Shown in pieces: positions 20,461 to 30,570 of a stretch of DNA of 64,000 nt. This stretch comes from an uncultured SAR86 cluster bacterium. GTDB lineage: Bacteria; Pseudomonadota; Gammaproteobacteria; Magnimaribacterales; D2472. The first letter of the stretch is position 1. The number at the start of each line of letters is the position of its first letter. A program made the translations under genes and the position numbers. A model generated the notes under the pieces. The model had not been told where the DNA came from, did not search any database, and worked only from the letters and a program-made list of their open reading frames with translations. The DNA is taken from NCBI GenBank assembly GCA_902541365.1, contig CACBQK010000003.1, forward strand, positions 48,648-112,647. Direction: 5' to 3'.

Positions 20461-21992
20461 AATTTATTGCGCCTAAGTCAGCCTTGGTAAGTCTCTCTGA
20501 TAAAACTAATTTAGATCTTTTAGTTTCATTTCTTCTAGAGAGAAATGTAGAAATAATTTCTACCGGGGGGACATTTAAAGCAATCAAAAAAATTACTGAT
20601 AAAGTAATAGAGGTCTCAGAGTATACAGGACATAAAGAAATGATGGATGGAAGAGTGAAAACACTTCATCCAAAAATACATGCTGGCATATTGGCTCGTC
20701 GTGGAGAAGATGCAGATGAATTGAAATCAATGGACTATAAAGAGATTGATATCGTTGTAGTTAATTTATACCCCTTCGAGGAAACAATAAAATCTAGATG
20801 TTCATTTGAAGAAGCAATTGAGCAAATTGATATCGGCGGTCCAACGATGATTAGGGCAGCAGCAAAAAACTTCAAAGATGTCTTGGTTTTGTCTGATCCA
20901 AATGACTATGAAGAAATGATAAGTGAGTGGAATTCAAAGAATGGTATAAGTTATGAATTCAGAAAAAAACAGGCTTCAAAAGTTTTTAAAAAAATGAGCC
21001 AATACAATAGATCAATTCATCAATATATAGATTCAGAAAATGATGAAAATGTAATTATGGATTTATCTAATCCCAAAGTTTTGAGATATGGAGAAAATCC
21101 CCATCAAAAAGCAAAACTATATTTAAAAGATTCTTCTCAAAAAAAGAATATAGCTAATGCGGACATACTTCAGGGAAAAGAACTCTCATATAACAATATT
21201 GCGGATTCAGATGCTGCTTGGGAATGTCTAAAGCAGTTCCAAAAGCCTGCATGCGTGATTGTAAAGCATGCTAATCCATGTGGAGTTAGTGAGGCTGAAG
21301 ATATTGAGACAGCCTATAGAAAAGCTTTCCAAACTGATCCAACTTCAGCTTTTGGTGGAATAATTGCAATCAATAGGACACTTGAATCAAGTTTGGCAGA
21401 AGAAATACTAGAAAATCAGTTCGTTGAAGTAATAATTGCACCTAAGTTTGATATAGGCGCTCTTAATGTCTTAAGGAAAAAAGAGAATATAAGAGTTCTA
21501 AGATGTGATCTTGATGGAGACGCAGTTGGTAATCAGTTTAAGGTTGTTTCAGGTGGTGTACTTGTGCAAGATGAAGACACAAAAATTATTTCTATAGATG
21601 ATCTAAAAGTAGTTTCTGATCTTAAACCTTCACAGGAGCAATTAAATGATTTTATGTTTGCTTGGAAGGTAGCTAAATTCGTAAAGTCAAACGCTATTGT
21701 ATTTGCAAAAGATGGGCAAACTATTGGTATTGGCGCAGGTCAAATGAGCAGAGTTGTTAGTGCAGAAATTGCAAGCTTAAAAGCCAAAGAAGAAGGCCTG
21801 AATGTTGAGGGGTCGTGCATGGCATCAGATGCATTTTTTCCTTTTAGAGATGGTATTGATAAAGCAGCTAGTAGTGGAATCAAATCAATAATCCAACCCG
21901 GTGGGTCTGTTAGAGATCAAGAAGTTATAGATGCTGCAAACGAACATAAAATGGTCATGGTGTTTACTGGCGTTAGACATTTTAGGCATTAA
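20457..21992 (+). CDS. purH: Bifunctional AICAR transformylase/IMP cyclohydrolase
   Basis: ALVSLSDKTNL, EMMDGRVKTLHPKIHAGIL, VKHANPCGV, SDAFFPFRDGID. Confidence 0.96.
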   Translation: MKFIAPKSALVSLSDKTNLDLLVSFLLERNVEIISTGGTFKAIKKITDKVIEVSEYTGHKEMMDGRVKTLHPKIHAGILARRGEDADELKSMDYKEIDIVVVNLYPFEETIKSRCSFEEAIEQIDIGGPTMIRAAAKNFKDVLVLSDPNDYEEMISEWNSKNGISYEFRKKQASKVFKKMSQYNRSIHQYIDSENDENVIMDLSNPKVLRYGENPHQKAKLYLKDSSQKKNIANADILQGKELSYNNIADSDAAWECLKQFQKPACVIVKHANPCGVSEAEDIETAYRKAFQTDPTSAFGGIIAINRTLESSLAEEILENQFVEVIIAPKFDIGALNVLRKKENIRVLRCDLDGDAVGNQFKVVSGGVLVQDEDTKIISIDDLKVVSDLKPSQEQLNDFMFAWKVAKFVKSNAIVFAKDGQTIGIGAGQMSRVVSAEIASLKAKEEGLNVEGSCMASDAFFPFRDGIDKAASSGIKSIIQPGGSVRDQEVIDAANEHKMVMVFTGVRHFRH

Positions 21993-21995
21993 CAA

Positions 21996-23271
21996 ATGAA
22001 AATCTTAGTAATTGGTTCAGGAGGAAGAGAGCATGCTTTGGCATGGAAGTGCTCTACTGATAAATTTGTTGAAAAAGTTTACGTTGCTCCAGGCAATGCA
22101 GGAACATTACTTGAAGAAAAAATAGAAAATATTTCCTTGGATATAAATAACAATGAGGATGTCTCTAGCTTCTGTATTTCAAATAATATTGAACTTGTAA
22201 TTATCGGTCCTGAAGATCCTCTAGTTAATGGTTTAGTTGACTTTCTTGAATCTAAAAATATAAAAGTGTTTGGGCCCAGAAAGGGAGCTGCTCAACTAGA
22301 GGGATCAAAAACCTTTGCGAAGGACTTTTTTATAAAATATGGCATACCTACAGCAAATTATAAGTCTTTTGATAATCATCATGATGCCCTGAAGTACCTC
22401 GACAAGATTGATTTCCCTTCGGTTGTAAAAGCTGATGGCCTTGCTGCTGGAAAGGGAGTTGTTATTTGTAATGATAGAGAGGCTGCAGAAAAAGCTCTTG
22501 AAGATATATTTGAATCAAATGCCTTTGGAGATGCTGGAAATAGAGTAGTAATTGAAGATTTCTTGAAGGGCGAGGAAGCAAGCTTTATTGCTGTTGTGAG
22601 TGATGATCAAATTATTCCTCTTGCAACAAGCCAAGATCATAAAGCTGTTGGAGATGGAGATGTTGGATTAAATACTGGAGGTATGGGTGCATACTCCCCT
22701 GCTCCAATTGTTACAGATGAGATTCACAAAAGAGTTATCGATGAGGTTATGCTTCCAACAATGAATGGATTAAAGGCTGAAGGATTTCCCTATCTTGGTT
22801 TTTTATATGCTGGCTTAATGATTGAAGGAGATGAGATAAAAGTCTTGGAATTTAATTGTAGGTTTGGCGATCCAGAAACGCAGCCAATTATGCTCAGATT
22901 AGAATCTAGCCTTACAAATTTATGTCTTGATGCAATTAATAAAAAACTTGATGTGCATCAAATTGAATGGTCATCATTGCACTCTTGTGGAGTAGTTTTA
23001 GCATCATCAGGTTATCCAGAAGATTATCAAACAGATATGGAAATAGATATAAAAAAACCATTTCAGTGGAAATGAGAAACTATTTCATGCAGGTACAAAG
23101 TTTGTAAATAATAAGATTCTCACATCAGGTGGTAGAGTTTTTTGTATGACGGCTTTAGGTGAAACCTTAGAAATTGCAATAGATAATGCGTATAATGCAA
23201 TCCCTAAAATTAACTTTGAGGGCATGTTCTTCAGAAGTGATATTGGTAAAAAAGGTTTGAACAATGATTAA
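21996..23271 (+). pseudogene. purD: Phosphoribosylamine-glycine ligase, apparent frameshift at an A7 tract (frame-0 stop at 23075; C-terminus continues in another frame to 23271)
   Basis: Frame 0 gives PurD to ...EIDIKKPFQWK*; the other frame reads KNHFSGNEKLFHAGTKFVNNKILTSGGRVFCMTALGETLEIAIDNAYNAIPKINFEGMFFRSDIGKKGLNND*, the canonical PurD C-terminus. Confidence 0.9.
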
Positions 23272-23890
23272 TAAATTTGTTAATGAATTAGACATAGCTT
23301 TGAAGACTCTTTCTTATAGGAAAAGTGGAACTGATAGGGATTATCCTGCAGATAGAGAATCCAATGATGTAAATCTATCAGAATCTGAAAGAAAACTTTC
23401 AGAAGCTCTTATGAGAGTAAATTTAGCAGGTGAAGTTGCTGCACAAGCTCTTTATAGAGGACAGGCAATGGTTTGCAAAGATCCTGAAATTAAAGAGCAT
23501 CTTATACATGCTGGCGATGAAGAGACTGATCATTTAATTTGGTGCAAAAAAAGATTGGATGAGCTTGATGGAAAACCTTCAGTTCTAAATCCCATTTGGT
23601 ATGCAGGCTCATTTGCAATTGGAGCAATTTTTGGATCTTTAGGAGAAAAAACTAGTTTGGGGTTTGTTGAAGAAACTGAGAAACAAGTGGTAAAACACCT
23701 CCAAAGACATTTAGATAAAATCTCTGAGAATGATAAAGAGACAATAGAAATATTAAAAACTATGCAAGAAGACGAAGATTTGCATGCTGGTCAAGCAAAT
23801 GAATCTGGAGCTGAAGAGTTACAAACTCCTACAAAGAAAGTAATGGAGTTCACAGCTAAAGTAATGACTTCTACAAGTCATTATATTTAA
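23264..23890 (+). CDS. coq7: 2-polyprenyl-3-methyl-6-methoxy-1,4-benzoquinone monooxygenase (Coq7 type)
   Basis: MRVNLAGEVAAQALYRGQ, HAGDEETDHLIWC, EDEDLHAGQA di-iron ligands. Confidence 0.92.
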   Translation: MINKFVNELDIALKTLSYRKSGTDRDYPADRESNDVNLSESERKLSEALMRVNLAGEVAAQALYRGQAMVCKDPEIKEHLIHAGDEETDHLIWCKKRLDELDGKPSVLNPIWYAGSFAIGAIFGSLGEKTSLGFVEETEKQVVKHLQRHLDKISENDKETIEILKTMQEDEDLHAGQANESGAEELQTPTKKVMEFTAKVMTSTSHYI

Positions 23891-25060
23891 CTATCTATCT
23901 TGTCTTTTCCAGGAAACTGGCACTCCCTCTTTATTATATCTTTTTGCTTCTTCCATGAGTTTATCAAATTCGGTCTTTGATGAATAAACTGTGACAATTA
24001 GAGCATTTGGTTTGTTCTCAGTGATTCTTAAAACTCTACCCATTCTTTGAACTCTTTGCCTTTTACTTGATGAGGCACTTAATATAAGCGCTCCATCTGC
24101 CTCTGGCATATCAAAGCCTTCATCTAGAGCGGTACAAGTAACCAATACATTAAGATCAGCTTTTTTAAACTTATTTAAGTTTTCTAATCTCTCTCCGCTG
24201 TCTAAGTCAGTATTGTAGAGAGCAGACTTAAAACCCTTTGTATTAATAATTTTGTTAAATTCCTTGGCCTGTTTTTTATTCTCAGTAAAAACAATCCAAC
24301 TCTCTCTTCTATATTTTTGAATTAAATCAACACCATATGGAATTCTGTTTTTTGAATTTTTAATTAGGCGTGCCCTATTAAAAACATGCATTTTGAGTGG
24401 GTAATCATCCATATTATGGCCACCAATTGTGGCAGCCCTTCTTCTAATAGATTTACTAAAGTTTTCATATTTCTTTTCTTCCTCTTTCAATAAAGGTGCA
24501 TAGGCGTAAAGAAGACTAAAATTTACAATTACTGCATCATCTCTTGCATCAATATAGTCGTATTCAAATATTATATCTCCAAGGATTTTTTTAATAATTA
24601 CATAGAAATTATCATCGTAATCTCTTTCTGGCGTTGCAGATAATCCAAGAGTTGCTGACCAGTTATTGTTCAGCATATCCCCTCTCTTTTCAGTTCCAAT
24701 CTTATGGCATTCATCAACAATAAGCAGGGAGTTTTCCGCATTGACTATGCTAAGAATATTTTTAAGGGAATCGATAGTGGTTACTATGATTTTTGCTGAC
24801 TTATCAACTTTTTCTCCACCACCATTGAGGACAATTTCTTGATTTATATTATTTTCTAAAAGAGCCTCGTTCCATTGATCAAGGAGAGCAATTGATGGAA
24901 CAACTATCAATATATCTTTTTTGGGAGAAGCCTTTAGATATTCTTTAATGCAGTGAATGGCAAAAAATGTTTTTCCTCCCCCGGTAACGACTTTAATGAT
25001 GCCTTGTTGTTTATCCCACCAAAGAGGAAATGCTTCGGCTTGCCATGATCTTAACTTCAA
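23891..25060 (-). CDS. DEAD/DEAH-box superfamily II (SSL2/XPB-like) helicase
   Basis: Walker A VTGGGKTFFA, DECHKIG box, LGLSATPERD, QRVQRMGRVLR motif VI. Confidence 0.85.
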   Translation of the reverse strand: MKLRSWQAEAFPLWWDKQQGIIKVVTGGGKTFFAIHCIKEYLKASPKKDILIVVPSIALLDQWNEALLENNINQEIVLNGGGEKVDKSAKIIVTTIDSLKNILSIVNAENSLLIVDECHKIGTEKRGDMLNNNWSATLGLSATPERDYDDNFYVIIKKILGDIIFEYDYIDARDDAVIVNFSLLYAYAPLLKEEEKKYENFSKSIRRRAATIGGHNMDDYPLKMHVFNRARLIKNSKNRIPYGVDLIQKYRRESWIVFTENKKQAKEFNKIINTKGFKSALYNTDLDSGERLENLNKFKKADLNVLVTCTALDEGFDMPEADGALILSASSSKRQRVQRMGRVLRITENKPNALIVTVYSSKTEFDKLMEEAKRYNKEGVPVSWKRQDR

Positions 25061-25806
25061 AAAAGATTACCCCTCATCAAGCTCTCACCAATTAAAAAAA
25101 CATTTATATCATTGGATACTAAATACTCTATATCAGCACTAGATTTTATTCCTGATTCCGCAATAAAAATCTGATTCCCATCATAATTTTTCCTTAACCT
25201 AACAGCATTCATAAGATCTACTTCAAAGGTTTTAAGATTCCTATTATTTACACCAATCAGCGCATTATGAAATTTTGAGACCCTTGCGAGCTCTTCCTCA
25301 TCATGCACTTCAATGAGAACATCTAAATTTATGGCTTCCGCTGTGGATACATACTCTTCAATTTGAGAGTCCGACAGTATACTTGTAATCAGTAAAATAC
25401 AATCGGCACCTATTAACTTAGATTCATATATTTGGTAATCATCAATGATAAAATCTTTTCTAAGGATAGGGAGATTAGTGACTTTCTTAACATCTTGAAG
25501 AACTTCATTACTTCCTTGAAAAAAGTCTTCCTCAGTCAATATAGATAATGCTCTTGCACCCATTTTCTCATATTCTTGCGCTTTTAAAATTGGATTAAAA
25601 TCTTCAGCAATAATTCCAGCACTTGGTGATGCCTTCTTAATCTCAGCAATTATCGCTTGTGTTTGATTTTCTAAGTTATTTTTAAAATTACTCTTTAGTG
25701 AAGATAATTTTTCCAATTGATTTTGAATATCTTCAATGGATACAATTGATTTTGCTTCATTAACTCTTATTCTTTTTTTTGAAACTATTTCATCAAGGAT
25801 ATTCAT
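25057..25806 (-). CDS. trpC: Indole-3-glycerol-phosphate synthase
   Basis: IAEIKKASPSAGIIAEDFNP, ILRKDFIIDDYQIYES, GVNNRNLKTFEVDL. Confidence 0.95.
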   Translation of the reverse strand: MNILDEIVSKKRIRVNEAKSIVSIEDIQNQLEKLSSLKSNFKNNLENQTQAIIAEIKKASPSAGIIAEDFNPILKAQEYEKMGARALSILTEEDFFQGSNEVLQDVKKVTNLPILRKDFIIDDYQIYESKLIGADCILLITSILSDSQIEEYVSTAEAINLDVLIEVHDEEELARVSKFHNALIGVNNRNLKTFEVDLMNAVRLRKNYDGNQIFIAESGIKSSADIEYLVSNDINVFLIGESLMRGNLF

Positions 25807-26816
25807 AAGTTTTTAGACATTTTTACATAGCTTTCGAGTTTTGATTGAGCTAGACCTTCATTCATGGCTGATTTGGAAAGCTCAACACCATCTTTGAGGG
25901 AATTAACAATGCCTGAAAGTTTTAATGCAGCTGCTGAATTTACAGCGATCATATTTTGGACAGAACCTTCTCTACCTGCAAATGCTAAAGATACTTTTTC
26001 AAAGCTTTCTTGGGGAGATGAAGCCTTAATGGATTCGAAATTTCCATAACTTAGTCCAAAATCTTTAGGTGATACCTGATAGTTTTTTATTTTTCCATCC
26101 TTAAGTTCGCTTATAAAAGAATCATCAGTGATTGAAATCTCATCTAATCCGTCATTCCCATGGACAACAATTACATGCTCCATTTCAAGTTCCTTAGCTA
26201 CGTTTGAGAAAGTTTCAACAAGTGATCTCTTGTAAACTCCGATTAGCTGTTTCTGGGCAGAGCAAGGATTAGTATGTGGTCCTAAAAGATTGAATATAGT
26301 TTTCTTTCCAATTTTTTGTCTCGCTGACATTACATATCGCATTGATGAGTGATGCAAAGGAGCAAAAAGGAATATAAAGCCAGTTTTTCTAAAAATACTC
26401 TCTAATAAACTTCTGTCATGAGAAATATCTGCTCCTGCTTCTAAAAGAAAGTCGGCGCTCCCAGTTTTACTTGAAATACTTTTATTGCCGTGTTTTGTGA
26501 CCTTTGCCCCACATGCAGCAGCAACAAAAGCCGATGCTGTTGAACAGTTGAAAATATGTAGTCCAGTTCCTCCTGTCCCACATGTATCGATATGAGCTCC
26601 ATCTCCAATATTAAATTTAAGAGACTTATCTCTCATCACTGAAGCTGCAGAAGATATTTCATTAATGGATGCACCCTTTTCATTCATGGCTATAAGAAAT
26701 TCTTCTATTTCATTATCCTGTAAGCTACCAGACATTATTAAATTCATCACATCGAGCATTTCTTGCCTGCTTAAATCAATTTTTTCTCTTAGTTTTTGTA
26801 ATTCGTTATTAATCAT
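25803..26816 (-). CDS. trpD: Anthranilate phosphoribosyltransferase
   Basis: DTCGTGGTGLHIFNCSTASAFVAAACG, KHGNKSISSKTGSADFLLEAG. Confidence 0.95.
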   Translation of the reverse strand: MINNELQKLREKIDLSRQEMLDVMNLIMSGSLQDNEIEEFLIAMNEKGASINEISSAASVMRDKSLKFNIGDGAHIDTCGTGGTGLHIFNCSTASAFVAAACGAKVTKHGNKSISSKTGSADFLLEAGADISHDRSLLESIFRKTGFIFLFAPLHHSSMRYVMSARQKIGKKTIFNLLGPHTNPCSAQKQLIGVYKRSLVETFSNVAKELEMEHVIVVHGNDGLDEISITDDSFISELKDGKIKNYQVSPKDFGLSYGNFESIKASSPQESFEKVSLAFAGREGSVQNMIAVNSAAALKLSGIVNSLKDGVELSKSAMNEGLAQSKLESYVKMSKNL

Positions 26817-27376
26817 GATTTAAGAAAGTTATTAATAAGTTTTTTACCAAACTTTGTATCAATAGATTCTGGATGAAATTGCACGCCAACTATAGGTTTT
26901 GTTTTATGAGATAGTCCCATGATCATATTTTCATCTTCAACTAAAGTCGCTGTTATCTCAAGCTCGTCAGGAAGATTTTCTGGATTAACAATCAGGCTAT
27001 GATATCTAACAACATTGTAGGGATTATCAATATCTTTGAAAACTCCTTTCTCACTATGATTAATTAATGAGAGCTTGCCATGAATTGGTTCATTCGCCTT
27101 AATTATTTCACCACCAAAAGCTAATCCAATGGCCTGATGGCCTAAGCAAACTCCCAAAATAGGTTTTTCAATTGCTTTAATAATTTCTACTGATATGCCT
27201 GCTTCTAAAGGCGTACACGGTCCAGGCGAAATAACTATTTTCTCTGGATTTAGTGCACTTGCTTCTTCACAAGTTATTTCATCATTCCTTTTAACTATTA
27301 CTTCGTATCCAAGCTCTCCAATATATTGAACTAAGTTATAAGTAAAACTGTCATAGTTATCTATTACTAAAATCAT
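26813..27376 (-). CDS. trpG: Anthranilate synthase glutamine amidotransferase component
   Basis: DNYDSFTYNLVQYIGELG, ISPGPCTPLEAG, GVCLGHQAIG, VQFHPESI. Confidence 0.95.
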   Translation of the reverse strand: MILVIDNYDSFTYNLVQYIGELGYEVIVKRNDEITCEEASALNPEKIVISPGPCTPLEAGISVEIIKAIEKPILGVCLGHQAIGLAFGGEIIKANEPIHGKLSLINHSEKGVFKDIDNPYNVVRYHSLIVNPENLPDELEITATLVEDENMIMGLSHKTKPIVGVQFHPESIDTKFGKKLINNFLKS

Positions 27377-28839
27377 TTAATCATCTCAATTGCATCTAAG
27401 AAAACATGAGCTTTTTGAAGACACTCATTCCATTCATTCTCCGGTATTGAGTCAGCTACAACCCCTGCTCCAGCTCCAATATGAATTTTATTATTTTTAA
27501 TGACCGCAGTTCTGATAGCTATTGCTGTATCAATGTCTCCATCCCAAGATATGTGACCAATTGCTCCTCCATATATGCCTCTTGAGCTTGGCTCTAATTC
27601 ATTAATAATTTCCATAGCTCTTATTTTTGGTGCTCCGGATAAAGTTCCTGCAGGAAGAGCAGATTTTAAAACATCAATAAAGCTCAAATTTTCTTTTTTA
27701 GTTCCTTCCACGTTAGAAACAATGTGCATAACATGAGAATATTTTTCTATTACCATTTTTTCAGAAACTTTCACTGTTCCAATTTTAGAAATCTTTCCGA
27801 CATCATTTCTTCCTAAGTCAATTAACATCAAATGCTCAGCTAACTCCTTAGGATCTGAAAGAAGATCTTTAGCATTTTCTTCATCTTCAATCTCGTTTGA
27901 GCCTCTTTTTCTTGTTCCTGCTATTGGCCTTAAGGTTATTTGATCCCCTTGAAGCCTTACTAAGATCTCTGGAGATGCTCCAACTACCTGACAAATTCCA
28001 AAGTTTAGAAAATACATGTAGGGTGATGGATTTAAAAATCTAAGCGCCTGATATAAATCAAAAGGCTCATGAGTGAACTTCTTTGAAAAGTCTTGAGCTA
28101 GAACAACTTGCATTACATCGCCATCAACAATGTAGTCTTTAGCTACAGATACAGCTTTTAAGAAATCTGCTTTAGAAAAATTTGAATCAAAAGCTTCCTC
28201 TGTTGCCTTTAATGAGTAATCTTTCGGTTCAAAGTTGTTTTCTTTTTTAAGTTCATCTTCAATGTAGACAATTTCTTCAATTGATTGATCATATGATTCA
28301 GTATCTAAAAAAGTATTAATTATTATTTTTATTTTGTTGCTAAAGTTATCGAAAACAACTAATTTTTTTGCCTTCACGAGGAAAATATCTGGCATATTCT
28401 CATCAAATTTTGATGGCTTTTCTTTCATGCTTTCAATCCTTTTCTCTGCATATTTAGAGCTCTCATATGCAAAGAAGCCAACATAACCTCCAAAAAATCT
28501 GGGCAAATCATCAAATTTTGCACAGTTATATTTTTCTATTTTCTTTTTTATAAGATCTAATGGGCTTTCAGAACGAAAAGTAGTTTGTTGATTGTTTTCA
28601 AAGCTAGTAACTTCATTTCCAGAAATCTTGAAATAATCATGACAGTCGATACCAATAATTGAGTATTGAGCCCACTTATTTCCTCCCTCAACTGATTCTA
28701 AGAGAAAAGAGTTTTTTGTTTTTAGAAAAGTATTAAAAATAGATAATGGTGAAGCATTTGTGAGAGATATTTCTTTCACAACTGGTATTACGTTAAAGCC
28801 TCTATCTTCTAGAGTATTGAATTCTTCTTTTGTAATCAT
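27373..28839 (-). CDS. trpE: Anthranilate synthase component I
   Basis: RPIAGTRKRG, DLGRNDVGKISKIGTV, PAGTLSGAPKIRAMEIINELEP. Confidence 0.95.
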   Translation of the reverse strand: MITKEEFNTLEDRGFNVIPVVKEISLTNASPLSIFNTFLKTKNSFLLESVEGGNKWAQYSIIGIDCHDYFKISGNEVTSFENNQQTTFRSESPLDLIKKKIEKYNCAKFDDLPRFFGGYVGFFAYESSKYAEKRIESMKEKPSKFDENMPDIFLVKAKKLVVFDNFSNKIKIIINTFLDTESYDQSIEEIVYIEDELKKENNFEPKDYSLKATEEAFDSNFSKADFLKAVSVAKDYIVDGDVMQVVLAQDFSKKFTHEPFDLYQALRFLNPSPYMYFLNFGICQVVGASPEILVRLQGDQITLRPIAGTRKRGSNEIEDEENAKDLLSDPKELAEHLMLIDLGRNDVGKISKIGTVKVSEKMVIEKYSHVMHIVSNVEGTKKENLSFIDVLKSALPAGTLSGAPKIRAMEIINELEPSSRGIYGGAIGHISWDGDIDTAIAIRTAVIKNNKIHIGAGAGVVADSIPENEWNECLQKAHVFLDAIEMIK

Positions 28840-29273
28840 TTTATTTGTGTGCTTATTAAAGTATCACCACGATTTATTGCTTTTTCTTTAAACCAACCCC
28901 TATTCACCTCTAGAGCATATTTAACTTTATCGGATGAGCAAACTGATAAAGTCGAAAATGGATAAAGATTATAAATGTCTAAGATTACTCCCTCTTCTTC
29001 GATAAATGCAATGCTTAAAGGTATGGAAGTATTTTTCATCCACATGCATTGTATTTCTTCTTTATCCCATATAAATAACATACCAAAATCTTTCTCAATA
29101 TTATCTCTATACATCAAACCTTTCTTACGTTTTGAATAGTTATCAGCAATCTCCATATTGGATAAAAGCTTTTCTATATTTACTTCTTTTGAAGCTGCTA
29201 CTTCAGTATTGAAAAAAAATAGTATTACAAAGCTAAGAAGCCAGCTTTCTAAATAAGGAGATTGTTTCTTCAT
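28836..29273 (-). CDS. DUF192 family secreted protein
   Basis: [43 protein letters not shown]. Confidence 0.85.
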   Translation of the reverse strand: MKKQSPYLESWLLSFVILFFFNTEVAASKEVNIEKLLSNMEIADNYSKRKKGLMYRDNIEKDFGMLFIWDKEEIQCMWMKNTSIPLSIAFIEEEGVILDIYNLYPFSTLSVCSSDKVKYALEVNRGWFKEKAINRGDTLISTQIK

Positions 29274-29895
29274 AATTATTGCTGTTAAAAATAGCTGAGC
29301 CAGCTACAAATGTATCTGCTCCTGCGCTATATGCTGATGCAATAGTATCCTTATTAATGCCGCCATCAATTTCTAATTTAATGTCTTTACCAGATGAATC
29401 AATCATTTTCCTTACTTTTTCAACCTTTTTGAGCGATGACTCAATAAAAGACTGTCCACCAAATCCAGGATTAACACTCATTATTAAGACTAGATCTAAA
29501 TCTTCTAATACATCTTCTAATACATTTACTTGAGTTGCAGGATTAAGAACTAATCCAGCTTTGCAACCCCTATCTTTGATTGCTGATACTGACCTATGAA
29601 CATGTTTTGAAGCCTCAGGATGAAAACTTACAAGTGAAGCACCTGCATCAATAAAATCTTGGGCAAGCCTATCTACAGGATCAATCATTAGGTGGACATC
29701 TATAAAAGAATCAATACCATAATCGCGTAAACTTTTGCAAACCATTGGCCCAATGGTTAAATTTGGCACGTAATGATTATCCATAACATCAAAATGAACC
29801 CAGTCAGCACCTGCATTTAGTACTTCTTCAACCTCTTCACCAAGCCTAGCAAAATCTGCAGACAAGATTGATGGTGCAATAATTATTTCACTCAT
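29233..29895 (-). CDS. rpe: Ribulose-phosphate 3-epimerase
   Basis: [54 protein letters not shown]. Confidence 0.96.
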   Translation of the reverse strand: MSEIIIAPSILSADFARLGEEVEEVLNAGADWVHFDVMDNHYVPNLTIGPMVCKSLRDYGIDSFIDVHLMIDPVDRLAQDFIDAGASLVSFHPEASKHVHRSVSAIKDRGCKAGLVLNPATQVNVLEDVLEDLDLVLIMSVNPGFGGQSFIESSLKKVEKVRKMIDSSGKDIKLEIDGGINKDTIASAYSAGADTFVAGSAIFNSNNYEETISLFRKLAS

Positions 29896-29898
29896 TTA

Positions 29899-30570
29899 TT
29901 AATTTTCTTCCTTTAATATTTTATTAGCATGCTCTAGTCTATCTTTTGTTCCAACATCTAACCAGATATCTGAGTAAATTTCTCCAGTTACTTTTTCCTT
30001 CTTAATTTGAGGTAAAACAATGCTTGACCAACTATCAAATGGAAAATTATTGTTATCAATCTTTGACAAGATATCTGTATTCAATAAAGAAATGCCTGAC
30101 CATGTTAGTTGATTTATGTCGTTACAAAATACTTTCCCATCTGGCCCAATATTAAAGTCACCGTCTATATTGTGATCAGGATTCTCTATGCCCACCAAAT
30201 GAATACATTCAGTTTCTCTATTAAGTTTTGATAAATCAAAAACATGAAAAATATCTGCATTGATGATTAATATAGTTTCATCTCCTAAATGATCTTTAGC
30301 ATTTACAAGAGCCCCTCCGGTTCCATATGGATATGGTTCTTCAACTAAAGTTATATTGTGGTCTTTATAATTTTTAATTAGATGTTCCTTTATCTTATCT
30401 CCGTGATGCGAGACATTGATTATTATTTCATCAAAACCATTTAATAGAACATGTTTAATATTTCTATCAAGCAGAGTCTCATTTCCTATCTTTAAAAGTG
30501 GTTTAGGAGTTTCTTTGGTTAATGGCATCATCCTCTTGCCATAACCTGCTGCAAGAATCATGCATTTCAT
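29899..30570 (-). CDS. murU: Nucleotidyltransferase, N-acetylmuramate-1-phosphate uridylyltransferase-like
   Basis: MILAAGYGKRMMPLTKETPKPLLKIG; paired with an AmgK-like kinase. Confidence 0.8.
   Translation of the reverse strand: MKCMILAAGYGKRMMPLTKETPKPLLKIGNETLLDRNIKHVLLNGFDEIIINVSHHGDKIKEHLIKNYKDHNITLVEEPYPYGTGGALVNAKDHLGDETILIINADIFHVFDLSKLNRETECIHLVGIENPDHNIDGDFNIGPDGKVFCNDINQLTWSGISLLNTDILSKIDNNNFPFDSWSSIVLPQIKKEKVTGEIYSDIWLDVGTKDRLEHANKILKEEN

Noticed and set aside
21996-23075. A genuine shortened PurD ending at 23075
   Set aside because: The missing C-terminus is encoded immediately downstream in another frame, so a frameshift explains it better.
28836-28900. trp leader/attenuator upstream of trpE
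   Set aside because: trpE overlaps the upstream DUF192 gene by 4 bp, leaving no room for a leader peptide or attenuator.
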